Positions 35,144 to 45,267 of a stretch of DNA of 64,000 bases are shown here, piece by piece. The notes beneath the pieces are model-generated. The model made no database searches, was not told the DNA's origin, and was given only the letters and a program-made list of their open reading frames with translations. The stretch spans positions 15,254,501 to 15,318,500 of the forward strand of contig NC_072798.1 of NCBI RefSeq assembly GCF_028583425.1, in the 5' to 3' direction. The stretch comes from Eublepharis macularius (taxonomy: Eukaryota; Chordata; Lepidosauria; Squamata; Eublepharidae). Made by a program: the position numbers and the translations under genes. The first letter of the stretch is position 1. Each line of letters begins with the position of its first letter.

Positions 35144-35306
35144 GCAGGAAGCTGCCTTATGCTGAATCCAACCCATCAAAGTCAGTGTTGTCTATTTAGG
35201 CTGACGGCGGTTCTCAGGCAGAGAACCTCTCTGGTCATTTTAACTGGAGATGCCGGGGGATTGAACCGGGGATCTTCTACTCTACCGCTGAGCCATGGCC
35301 CCTCCA
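35144..35306 (-). repeat. Second tRNA-derived SINE family (- strand)
   Basis: On the - strand: GGGGCCATGGCTCAGCGG (A box), CCCCGGTTCAATCCCCC (B box), then CATCTCCAGTTAAAATGACC..TAAGGCAGC. Same family as 46285-46700 and 53577-53735. Confidence 0.8.
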
Positions 35307-35439
35307 TAAGAAAGAACTGTCTGGAGAACGTGTATAATAAGCGAAAATAAGTGACAAAGAATGAAGGATCATAGAGGGAGGGGTAGGCAGGAGGCATGGT
35401 GGAGAATGGGTGAAGGAAGCCTAACAGGTCCCAGAAAAC

Positions 35440-35959
35440 TAGGAGGTCTGGAGAAGGAACTTATGGGGACCACTTCTCACCACATGTTCCCTGGAGGATG
35501 CTTTGTTCAGCAGATAAACACCTTCTGGTCATCCCCGGCAACAGGGAGGTTCGCCATGCCTCGATCAGGGCCAGGGCTTTCTCGGCCCTGGCCCCAACCT
35601 GGTGAGACTCTTTGTCTGTGTCAACGTGGTCCCGTTTGGATTTGTTATCCATCCATCGGGCCTGCAAGACAGAGATGTTCTGCCAGGCATTTGGTGGTTG
35701 AGGCAGGCGGACCACGTAAGGTATCATGTCGGCCTCCTGCCATGGTGAGGAGTATATGCCCCCCTTAGTAAACATTTATGACTGGTCACCCACCCCACAG
35801 GTTATTTAGTTTGAGGGGGTAGGGCAAAATGTGCATGGCTGTTTATAACTGATGTGTTTTAATGTTTTATATTGCTGCAAAATTTTATTCTATTTGTTGT
35901 ATATTTTAAAATGTTGTCATCTGCTCTGAGCCCCCTTGCAGGCAGAGCGGAATAGAAAT

Positions 35960-35988
<29 letters not shown>
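35440..35988 (+). mobile_element. L2 LINE 3' end, degraded
   Basis: Decayed coding end (CATGCCTCGATCAGGGCC, GCCCTGGCCCCAACCTGG), 3' UTR and CTGCTCTGAGCCC with an (AATA)n tail. Confidence 0.7.
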
Positions 35989-35991
<3 letters not shown>

Positions 35992-36070
35992 GCAAGAGTC
36001 CAGTAGCACCTATAAGACTAACAAAATTTGTGGTAGGATATGAGCTTTCATCATGAGTCACAGCTCACTT
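35989..36070 (-). repeat. Copy of the short AAGCTT repeat (- strand)
   Basis: AAGCAAGAGTCCAGTAGCACC, CTAACAAAATTTGTGG and GAGTCACAGCTCACTTC follow the reverse complement of the 6163-6289 family, immediately after an L2 tail. Confidence 0.65.
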
Positions 36071-37827
36071 CTTCAGATATGGGGTGCATGGTAAAGGAGG
36101 GAGAGAAGGGCTAGGGAAGGCTTGGAGAACAAAATCTGACCTACCTTTCAAATGGAAAGCTGGGATAATTATTGCCACCTTCTCTGTCTTTGGGGGACAG
36201 TGGGTTGTGGTAATAATTGTGCATCTGCAGTCACTTCAATGACTCAAACATTACCTCACCATAAGATGTTCTCGAAGCCAAAACGTGATCTCTACAGGAG
36301 ATGGGTCTATCGTTTTACCTCAGGAAATAGGCTAAATTGCCTTATTGGATGGCTTAGGGCAGTATTGCTTGGAAAGACTGAAAGTTTGCTAAAGATGTTT
36401 GCTAATCTCACAAACACTGATCCTTCCAATGACCTCAGGATCCAGGAAGCACCATCCAGACACAATTGCATATTTCCTCATAAGACATCTTATTGTCTCA
36501 CCCTCTGAGATAGCTTTACATTTGTTGTAGAAAAATTCTGGCTCAGTGCCCATTATAATATGTAGTCTCCTGTATGGCTATTTTTTTGTTACACTCCAGG
36601 TTTACAGAAGGGATGGGCTCCAAGCCTTTTCCTGCCTATATCCTATGTTGCCATATCATTCCAGACTTAAGTTAATATCACTTCTGTGAGGTAATAATAT
36701 CACTTCGTGAGGTAACAATATCACTTCTGGATATGGAGGTTCCATTTAATTATCATGAGTAACAACTATCGCTAGACTATCTTCTGTGAATTTCTTTAAT
36801 CTTTTTTAAAGGATATATTTTAGCAGCTATCACGATCACGTATTGTATTAATGAATTTGTAAGGACATACTCTGTGTAACGCTGAGCCTAGCCAGTTTTT
36901 ATCATTAACAAAATATGGCACATTCCTGTTCTCTGGCATCAATTTGTTGGTATCAGTCAATACTGAATTGGGAGCTGGACTGGGAGCTATGAATCTGAGG
37001 TGGGAGAGCTCAGGATATTTCACCAATGGGAAGGGTCATGAAGCTATGTCTGTGCCAGTGGTCCTAAGCATAACATTGCATGCCTTTCTATTGCTGGGTG
37101 CCATTTTGTTGTTTTTCCTTTTTTAATCCACAAAATGTCTGACTGAGGGCTGAGTGGGTCTTCTTTTTTCATTCGGCAAGATGTCTGAGTTAGGGCTTGA
37201 AGCACTGAGTTGCATTCTGTGGTCACGATGAGATTTGATGATACGGTGATTTCTGAAGCTCTGCTGGAAGAAGACCAGTCCTTACAGTGGTGTCCTGCGG
37301 GTAAAAAGGGGGAGCAGAAGTGGTAAATATGTTGGCTGCTGCCCCCAGACTAGAATTGCCAGTCCCCTGGAGATTTGCATGATGTCATGTTGTCACTTCC
37401 AGTTTTATGATAGAGAATTGGAAGATTACTAGAGCATCACCACGTGTGACATCACTTCCAGTTACACAACCAGAAGTGATAACGTAGAGACTAAACTGGA
37501 TAATGTAGTATCGCTTCAACTTCACTTGCCTCCTATTTTCTCCCACTGCTGTGGAGATCTGTTCCCCCTACCCCAGACCCACACAAGCAGGCAATGGCAG
37601 CCAGAATGGTGAGTGGGGGGAGCCCAGTTTCATGCTTACTCTCTTCTCATTTCTTACCATTTCTTCAAAGAAAATTTGGCTCAGGTCTGGTATCAACAGC
37701 CGAGAAGAATGCAAAATCAGCATGAAGCTGACTGGGAAGGAAGAGAAGCCTGAACATACATTATGTAATCTCAAAAGGTTAGATTCCATGGCGGATTAAT
37801 CATTGGCAGAAAAGAAGTGAACCCAAA
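36071..37827. other. Intergenic, no recognised gene
   Basis: Contains TCACTTCC-type strings at 37380-37480 and open frames (for example 36152-36508, 118 codons) without any recognisable domain. No SLCO exon seen. Confidence 0.4.
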
Positions 37828-37914
37828 GTTTTAATCTTTCAAGCAAGGAATGTTGCAATGCTGCTCAGAAACCCTGAGTAGGATTGCAACATTCCTTGCT
37901 TGAAAGATTAAAAC
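37828..37914. repeat. 32-bp-arm hairpin
   Basis: 37828-37859 and 37883-37914 are complementary over 32 bp (GTTTTAATCTTTCAAGCAAG...), with a 23-bp loop. It could be a small MITE; no other copy is in the window. Confidence 0.85.
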
Positions 37915-38220
37915 ACTCTCCATGCCTGTGTCAAACTTGATGTTTGGCCATTCAAAAATTGCAGGCGGAATGTGGTGATTCTGAAGTGTGACTTCAGAAT
38001 GACTACATTTAGATTGTTGCAGAAGCTACCAAAGAGTTTAGGCTGCATCCTTACAGCAAGGATTCTCCATTTTGGATTCTTCCTAGCTGTGAATGCAGAG
38101 GCATATGCTTTGGCAGTAAAGTAACAACTGCAACCGCAATAATACCGCTCTGCTAGACAGATTAGTGTCCTACTCAGAGCAATGAATAAAAACACTGTTG
38201 TTATTATCCCCACAACACAG

Positions 38221-38322
38221 GTAGGCTGAGAGGAGTGGCTTACCTGAGGCCACCTACAGAGCTCATAACAGTAGTGGGATTTGAACCAGCCCAGTGCTGA
38301 TTCACAGCCCAACTACTACAGC
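38221..38322 (-). repeat. SINE head (- strand), GGGCTGTGAATCAGCA subfamily
   Basis: On the - strand: GTTGGGCTGTGAATCAGCAC, GGTTCAAATCCCAC (B box), CTCAGCCTACC. Related to 40400-40600 and 55001-55230. Confidence 0.7.
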
Positions 38323-38432
38323 TTCAGCTTCCACATTGAAGTTTTGCGCACACTTCCTGTATCAGCCAACATTTCCCCTGCATTTCCCCCCTTACCATGC
38401 TGCCCAGGGGCTTTAAAACAATCAGTCAGTGC

Positions 38433-38473
38433 TATAGCACTATACTGTATAGTGTTATAGTGCTATAGCAATC
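38433..38473. repeat. 41-bp near-palindrome
   Basis: GCTATAGCACTATA and TATAGTGCTATAGC face each other around CTGTATAGTGT. Confidence 0.7.
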
Positions 38474-39830
38474 ACCATTTTACTAAAAAAAAGCCTTCTG
38501 GTGACTTGCTGGGAAAAATTGGTGGCTCTGAGGGGCTGACAGTAGAGAAATGGCACTGAAAATTTGCAACTTTCCATCAAGACAGCATGATAAATGCACT
38601 TGGACAGTTCTCTTCTCCAGAGCTAAGCAGGTTTGGATGGAAATGAGTGTGAGGACAATGGGGAAATGACAACTGGTGCATGATTAAAGCATGTTATGTG
38701 AAAGCTTCCAACAAAGGTCTCTCCAGTTTGGACATCAAAGGGGAGAAAACCTCCATATGGAAGCAGCCAAAGGTTGATCATCTTATTAACAGCAGGGGAG
38801 ATCTAGCTAGACGGATAAACCTTAGAAGCCTTCTTGCATGTAGTTTAGAATGCAAACAGTGCAGAAGCCTTGAAGAAGCTCTAGAAATCTGTGGAGCTAA
38901 GGAGGTCAGTGTGTGGCTGGAATATCTCCTGGGCACCACAAGTATATTGCCTGGAGTTCTTTGGAGGAAGAAAAGTAGTCTTTAAAAAGTAATAAAAATT
39001 TAGAGCTGAACAGATCTCAGTGAGATGAACGGACAACAAGGTTTAAAAGAACGAATGGCTTGCAGTTTTGCACCCACAGCACACCTTTAATCTTGAATTC
39101 ACCATGGTGTGATGTTGTCATGGGCAGTCTGTAGCCTAGTCCTAAACAAATGCTTCCTTTTCATCAGACAACTCAGCCAAATTAGGAAAGATGGTTGAGG
39201 CACACACCCATTCTGCAGAACAACTCACCTGTTTGGAGATACTCACCTTTCTGTGGTAACGTGCAGTCCACGGGGAAATGACTCTTTGACTTTGCTTTCT
39301 TCCTGATCTGGCCCATCTCTTCATTTGTGGTGAGCCCACGGAGGCGCCTTTGTTGAAACTGAAATTGGCTTTCAGGCCAGAGACTGTGTTGCTGTGGATA
39401 AACAAGATCATTATCTAGGTGGTAATTAGAAATGGCCAATAAATGTTACAGGAAACGTGGTTTCATTTCAGAGCGTGCAGTGCCCTTTAAAGCCAGTTTG
39501 GTGTCACGGTAGAGTATTGGGGCAGGACTTGTAACCGAGAGAGACAGCCAGGGTCCACTTCATCTGGCCCTGCAATGGGGCACAGTCAGGGAAATAATCT
39601 TCACTGCAATTCTGCTTCATGTACAAACTTGTTCTTTGTTCAGCCCTCATCACACATCACACAAGCCCTTGTGTCTGCCTTACTCTTTCAAACCATGATT
39701 GCTTGTGGGCCTGCAACTGGCTTCCTGTTTTTAAGAACGGGATGTTGAATGATCGAACGTAACCAACTCCTGTTTGTCCGCAACTGAATGTTAATTGCAA
39801 AGGGGCAGGCGCGCCAGGGTGCCATAGCAA
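38474..39830. other. Intergenic, no recognised gene
   Basis: A SINE head fragment sits at about 39492-39560. The 101-codon open frame at 38680-38985 shows no known domain. Confidence 0.4.
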
Positions 39831-40018
39831 AATAAAAAAAAAGTCCAGTGGCATTTTTAAAAACTAATATTGAAATAAACATTGTTAGTCATTAGGCACC
39901 ACTGGAATTTTGTATCATCTAACTGAATGTTAGCTAGTGGGTGGGGCCATTATTTTCATTACCCTCTTATATGGTAATTAGAGTAATTTGAGGGGGCTTG
40001 TTGCTACGGAGTTGGCAG

Positions 40019-40112
40019 GGCAATCCTAAGAAGAGTTACTCCAGTCTAAGCCCATTGATTTCAGCCATCATGATTTCAATGGAGTAACTCTGTTTGGATT
40101 GCACTGTTAATC
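40019..40112. repeat. About 85-bp palindromic repeat copy
   Basis: CAATCCTAAGAAGAGTTACTCC and GGAGTAACTCTGTTTGG, with CAGTCTAAGCCCATTG. Confidence 0.7.
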
Positions 40113-40317
40113 ACCCTGACCCCTGCTTGCCTCCCAGAGGGCTTTTCGGGGCGGGGGGGGGGGGAAACGACACACAAAACATCATCTTCCTTAAAAAGAA
40201 CAGCACTTTACACATTTTAAAATATCTGTATGTGATCTCTGTATATCTTTATATCTACTTTTGATGCTAAAAACCTAAAACACAACTATTATTCTTTTAA
40301 CTCTTTTGACTTAATCA

Positions 40318-40690
40318 ACAGGAAGAATAGCCTCGGTTAGTCTGCTGCAGAAAAGTCAGTTTGAAGTCCAGCGGCACCTAACAACAACAATAATAGTAAC
40401 AAAAACTACAACACTTATATACCATTCTTCTAGACATATTACTGTGCCACTCAGAACAGTGTTATTATTATCCCACAATACACCTGGAGCTGAGAGGAGT
40501 GGCTTACCCAAGGCAACCTGCTAAGCTCATGGCAGAAGTGGGACTTGAACCAATGGAGTGATGATTTGCAGTTCAACCACTTAACCACTATGCTACAGTA
40601 GCTCTAATAAAAATGCAGACTAATAACATTTATTTCAGCATACGATTTTGTGACGCAGAGCTTACTTCATCAGATGTATCAAGTGTCCAT
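40318..40690 (-). repeat. Short AAGCTT-type repeat interrupted by a SINE
   Basis: Outer pieces (CCTCGGTTAGTCTGCTGC, AAGTCCAGCGGCACC; TTGTGACGCAGAGCTTAC, TTCATCAGATG) belong to the 6163-6289 family on the - strand. A - strand SINE fills about 40400-40600. Confidence 0.6.
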
Positions 40691-41085
40691 CCATACTTCC
40701 AAGTAGCAGAAAGAGGGTAGTGGAGAGATGTCACATAGAGAGGCCAACGTAAAGAAGAACCAGCCAAAGAGAATTCAGTCCATCCAGAGTGGGTGATAAT
40801 TTCTAGCTTTTCACATTAAGGAAATTTAGCCCTGGATGCGTAGTTAATTCACTGGTGAATGATGGTTTGATCATCTTGCGGTCATGATGAGCCGATTAAT
40901 GTGTGTGTTTTCCTGTTTAGGGGCCAGTGAAAAATCAAGTGTCTCTTCATGAGCCGGAGAAATCAGATGACCACGTGACAGCTCAGCTCAACTTTTTAAA
41001 AAATTTTTAAGGTACTTTCTTATTTCTGCACATCAGATGACGTGAACTTGTCATTCCTGAACGGCTGAGTTGAGTCCAGTTAGAA

Positions 41086-41086
<1 letters not shown>

Positions 41087-41140
<54 letters not shown>

Positions 41141-41352
41141 CACACCCTTCCTTTCTCCTCAATGGGGACCCAAAATTGCTTATGTCATTCTCCTCTCCTC
41201 CATTTTATCCTTACAACAACCCTGTGAGGTAGGCAAAGCTGAGAGAGTGTGATTGGCCCAAGGTCACCCAGCAGGCTTCCAGGGCGGAGTGGGGATTCAA
41301 ACCTGGGTCTCCCAGATCCTAGTTGGACACTAACTACTGAACCACACTGGAT
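41087..41352 (-). repeat. tRNA-derived SINE (- strand) with expanded (TTAC)n tail
   Basis: (TTAC)n at 41087-41140, body CCTCAATGGGGACCC, CCTGTGAGGTAGGC, CAAGGTCACCCAGCAGGC, head ending CTACTGAACCACACTGG. It ends about 125 bp before the splice acceptor of the first coding exon of locus B. Confidence 0.85.
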
Positions 41353-41477
41353 CTGGATTACAATACAATAGAGACGTCACCCTTCCCCCCATTTTGCATC
41401 CTAAATTGCAGCAGCTGAGGATGTGCCTGAAGATACGCTGCGGAAACTGTCTAACTTCCATTTTCTTCTCCAAGCAG

Positions 41478-41621
41478 AAAGTATATGTTTCGGAGATCAG
41501 TACCATGGATGGGAAAATGGTTCCAGAGCAAGCAAAAGTCAACGCTAATCCACCTTTCTTGGACAAAAGCCATGGGTTGCATTCTGTGAAAAGATTCACC
41601 CTCTCTGTTTCAAAGCTAAAG
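41478..41621 (+). CDS. SLCO1A2: Locus B first coding exon (ATG at 41505)
   Basis: A pyrimidine-rich tract ending CCAAGCAG (41477) makes a good acceptor. ATG at 41505 has a good context (GTACCATGG). The 39 codons end in SVSKLK before donor GTAGAA; human SLCO1A2 exon 2 likewise ends in SKLK at a phase-0 junction. The N-terminal cytoplasmic peptide itself is unconserved, as expected. The same frame is open upstream to about 41394, but ATG 41505 fits the family length best. A SINE ends only about 125 bp before the acceptor. Confidence 0.8.
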
Positions 41622-44600
41622 GTAGAAACAAATCCTCCAACTTTCTTTCTCCCACATAAGTGACAGAAGTAATGAGATGACCAACATACAAGCATCTCCC
41701 TTACCCCACCTCTGTAGTTTCCCCCACAGTCTGTTTTAAAATGTAAACTCCTTCAGGGAGGGGACCTATTTTTCCTTTGTTAAGTGGCATGTACACAGAT
41801 GGTACTGCATATATAGCAATAAAGATGTGGGAGGAACGCAACTGTATATCAGGATTGTTATTCCAAACCAGGACAGATAGGGCCAAGTGAACGATCCAAG
41901 AACACCCAATGTTTGCAGCATTAATAATGCTAAGCAGACATCCGCTGACCTGGATAGCTCAGGCATGCCCCGTCTCATCAGGTCTCAGAAGCTAAGCAGA
42001 GTCAGCCTTGGTTAGTAATTGGATGGGAGGCCTCCAATGAAGACCAGATTTGCTGAGGCAGGCAATGGAAAACAACCTCTGTTAATCTCTAGCCATGAAA
42101 ACCCCACTAGGGCTTGCTATAAGTTAGCTTTGACTTGATGGCATTCTCTACCAGCAAGCAGACATAGACCTGATCTGAGTGGAATGCTGCATGATGCAAA
42201 AGAAAAAGAACACGGCTAACTTCTCTGCATCTATGATGCAAAAGAGGGGACGTAAATAAGCATTTTTTTAAAGCTATTGGGCAACCCAACACCACTTCCA
42301 AATGTTCCTGCTGTGCCTGATCCTATATGAAATGCAGATAGAAACAGGGTGCCACCCTGAGGTGTAAGGCACAAATTAAGTGGCCTCTCCAATGCACCTC
42401 AACTGAGATGTTTTTCAAGCCTTCTAATTGTCTAGTAACAATGGTGTTGGAATAGAAGTGACTCAACATGCCTGAACACTGGAGAGTGCTATTTCCCCCT
42501 GTACATTAGAAACAGACTGTGCATTTGTGTGATGCTTCTTTTTCAGTGCGATACTAAGCAGAGTTACTCCAGTCTAAGCCCAATGAAATCAATGGGATTA
42601 GACTGGCGTAACTCTCTTTAGGATTGCACTGTTTGTCTGATCTCAGAGTTTCTGCCTCCTCCTTCCCTTTCTGTATCCCTTTTGTCCTCCCTCTCTCTTG
42701 ATCTTGCAAGAAGCACGAAACTTTCTGTAGAACTCTCCTGCGCAAGCATGCCAAGAGGCACACCCATACTCCTACTCACGTGTTGCCGTCTTAGCTGGCC
42801 CCTTGTAATAGAGAACAGTGTTATTTAGATTAGGTTTCGATGTTGTCTTCTGCTACTGCAAGAATACAAGTGAATGTGAACCACCTTCAATTAAAGTAAG
42901 TTTTATCTGTTGGAATATACTGGAGAGCCTTTCACTACACATAACTCCATGCTTTCCCAATTGTGCAACTTTGCTACGACTAACAAATATCCCAATGACA
43001 CAGCTTGTTTGCTAACTCTCTGCCACTATATATATTGTTCTCTCCATAGATATTTCTTGGGGCTCTAGCATTTTCCTTTTTCGCCAAAGGACTCTCAGGA
43101 AGCTACATGAAGAGTATGACAACTCAGATTGAAAGGAGGTTTGACATTTCCTCATCCATAGTTGGCTTGATTGATGGAAGTTTTGAGATAGGTATGCTCA
43201 TCTCTCTTTGCTGTGCAGGAGCAAACATGTTTTAGAAGGCATTTTCCTCCAGCATTGCTGAGGTCTTCTCTCATAATGCAGGAAACTTAATGGTATTGAT
43301 CCTGGTGAGTTACCTTGGCTCAAAAGTCCATCGTCCAAAGGTCATTGCGATTGGGTGTGTCATCATGGCTGTTGGAGCATTTATTTCTGTGGCTCCTCAC
43401 TTCATAATGGGGCGGTAAGTTTGAATGATGTTTATTATTACATTGCTAATAAAATATCGACCATTGTGACAGATGGTATGTTGGAAAGACCTGTGCATCT
43501 CCTGGTTCTAAGAGTCTCTTTGGGAGGAGACCGAGCCACCTACTCTCAGGATTAGTCATCGGTGACCTTGTCTCCCATTGTAACTTTGCCCCCAAGGGAA
43601 GCTCTTTGTTTTTCCCATACGAGTTCAACCATTCATGAATATGGAAGAAATAAAATATGTGATTTCAGAGAAGCTCTCTAAACCTCGAACTCACAGGATG
43701 GCCTTAGGCAGGGGTCATTTCGTAGAAAAAGAGCTGGAGGAACTCATTAGCATAACTCATTAGCATATGCCACACCCCTTGCCATCACCGGAAGTGTGTC
43801 ATTGGCATAACTGATTTGCATATGCCACACCCCCTGACATCACCTCTCCTGGCTGTTTTGGATCCAATCCTGGCCATTCAGGGCTGAAATTGGGCCCAAA
43901 ATGGTTAGGATCGGGCAGCTGCTGAGTGGGAGAGTGATCCACCACCCATCAGAGGCCCGATCCAGGCCATTTCGGCCCCAATCCAGGCTGCAATGGGCCC
44001 CAAATGGCCAAGAGTCAGGTGGGCGGGGCCACCTGACATGTGACCTCTTTGGGGAACTGCCGAAACTGCGTTCCTGCGCGTTCCCCCTCGAAATGAGCCC
44101 TGGCCTTAGGAAAGCCACCAATTCTAAGCCCTTTCCTCTTATCTATAATATAATTTTTGGTCCTGGCTCCCACCTGGTGGAACGCTCTGTCTGCTGAAAT
44201 CAGGGTCCAGCAGGACCTACTATCCTTCCACCAGGTCTGCAAGACAGGGATGTTTTGCCAGGCATATGGCCGAGGCTGGGCCTCCACGGGCCTGAAAAAA
44301 GGGGTGTATAAAATCTTAACCCTCCCTGTGAAGGCCGTCCACCATCCTGTTTTAAATGTGTATTAATACACTGTTGTTTTAACATAGATGAATTTTCATT
44401 GTATTTTAATATGTTGTTACTAGAAACAAAGCCCATTGTGCAAATAAATACAATGGGCTCTAGAAAGCTGGGGCTGGGGAGGGCTGGTGTGTGTGGGGGG
44501 CTGGGAAGTGCTGGCAGGCAGGAAGGCAGGCAGGGGGTCTGGGAAGGGCTGAGAGACAGGAGGGGTCTGGGGAGGGCTGGCAGGAGGGGCGGGGATTGGG

Positions 44601-45214
44601 GCCAGGGAGGGTGGAGCAGGCGGGCTTGCTCTTCCTGCCGCATCCTTGGCTCCAGTGGGGCTCGCAGGGTCAGGCACATTGCTCTCGCCCTGACGCCCCG
44701 GCTCTGCCGAGATCGGCGCACCCTGGCTCCAGTGGAGCTCGCAGGGTGGCAGATGCTTCGCTCTCGCCCTGTCGCCCCAGGTCCACCAGGGCTTGCAGGC
44801 GCGTCTCTCTTACTGCACTGCTCTCCCCCTCCAGCTGGGCTACGTAGTCTGGCGGCAGAAGGACAGGCAGGCTCGTCTGGCTGTCTGCCACCAGCGGCGC
44901 CCTCTGGAGGCCATGTTTATACTGGTGCTCCCGGGCAGGCACACCAGGATACAATGTGTCGTCAGAAACCTGCTAACACAATTATGTTATAGGATCCACC
45001 CTGAGCCCACTCGCGGGGAGGGCGGAATAGAAATTTGAACTAAATAAATATAATATGAGGATTATTAATGCTGTTAGTGATGCCTCCATCCTTGCAAATA
45101 TAGTGCTCAAAAATTGAACCTGCTCTGCTCACACAATCCGCTTTTCTCTCAAGCCAGTCATTCATGCTCTCAATGAAGAGAACAGTCTGTCTTCACTATT
45201 TTTGTGCCAGAAAG

Positions 45215-45267
<53 letters not shown>

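Noticed and set aside
36152-36508. 118-codon open frame as a possible exon or gene
   Set aside because: No domain, no splice-compatible conserved block and no similarity to any SLCO exon; consistent with chance.
38680-38985. 101-codon open frame as a gene
   Set aside because: No recognisable motif, no supporting signals; low confidence of any coding role.
41394-41663. Longer reading of the first coding exon starting at 41394
   Set aside because: It would place the start before a good splice acceptor at 41477 and continue past the SKLK donor; ATG 41505 with donor at 41622 matches the family.
44399-44992. Long overlapping frames on both strands in the GC-rich block
   Set aside because: GC-rich low-complexity sequence lacks stops in several frames at once; it lies inside an L2 insertion.
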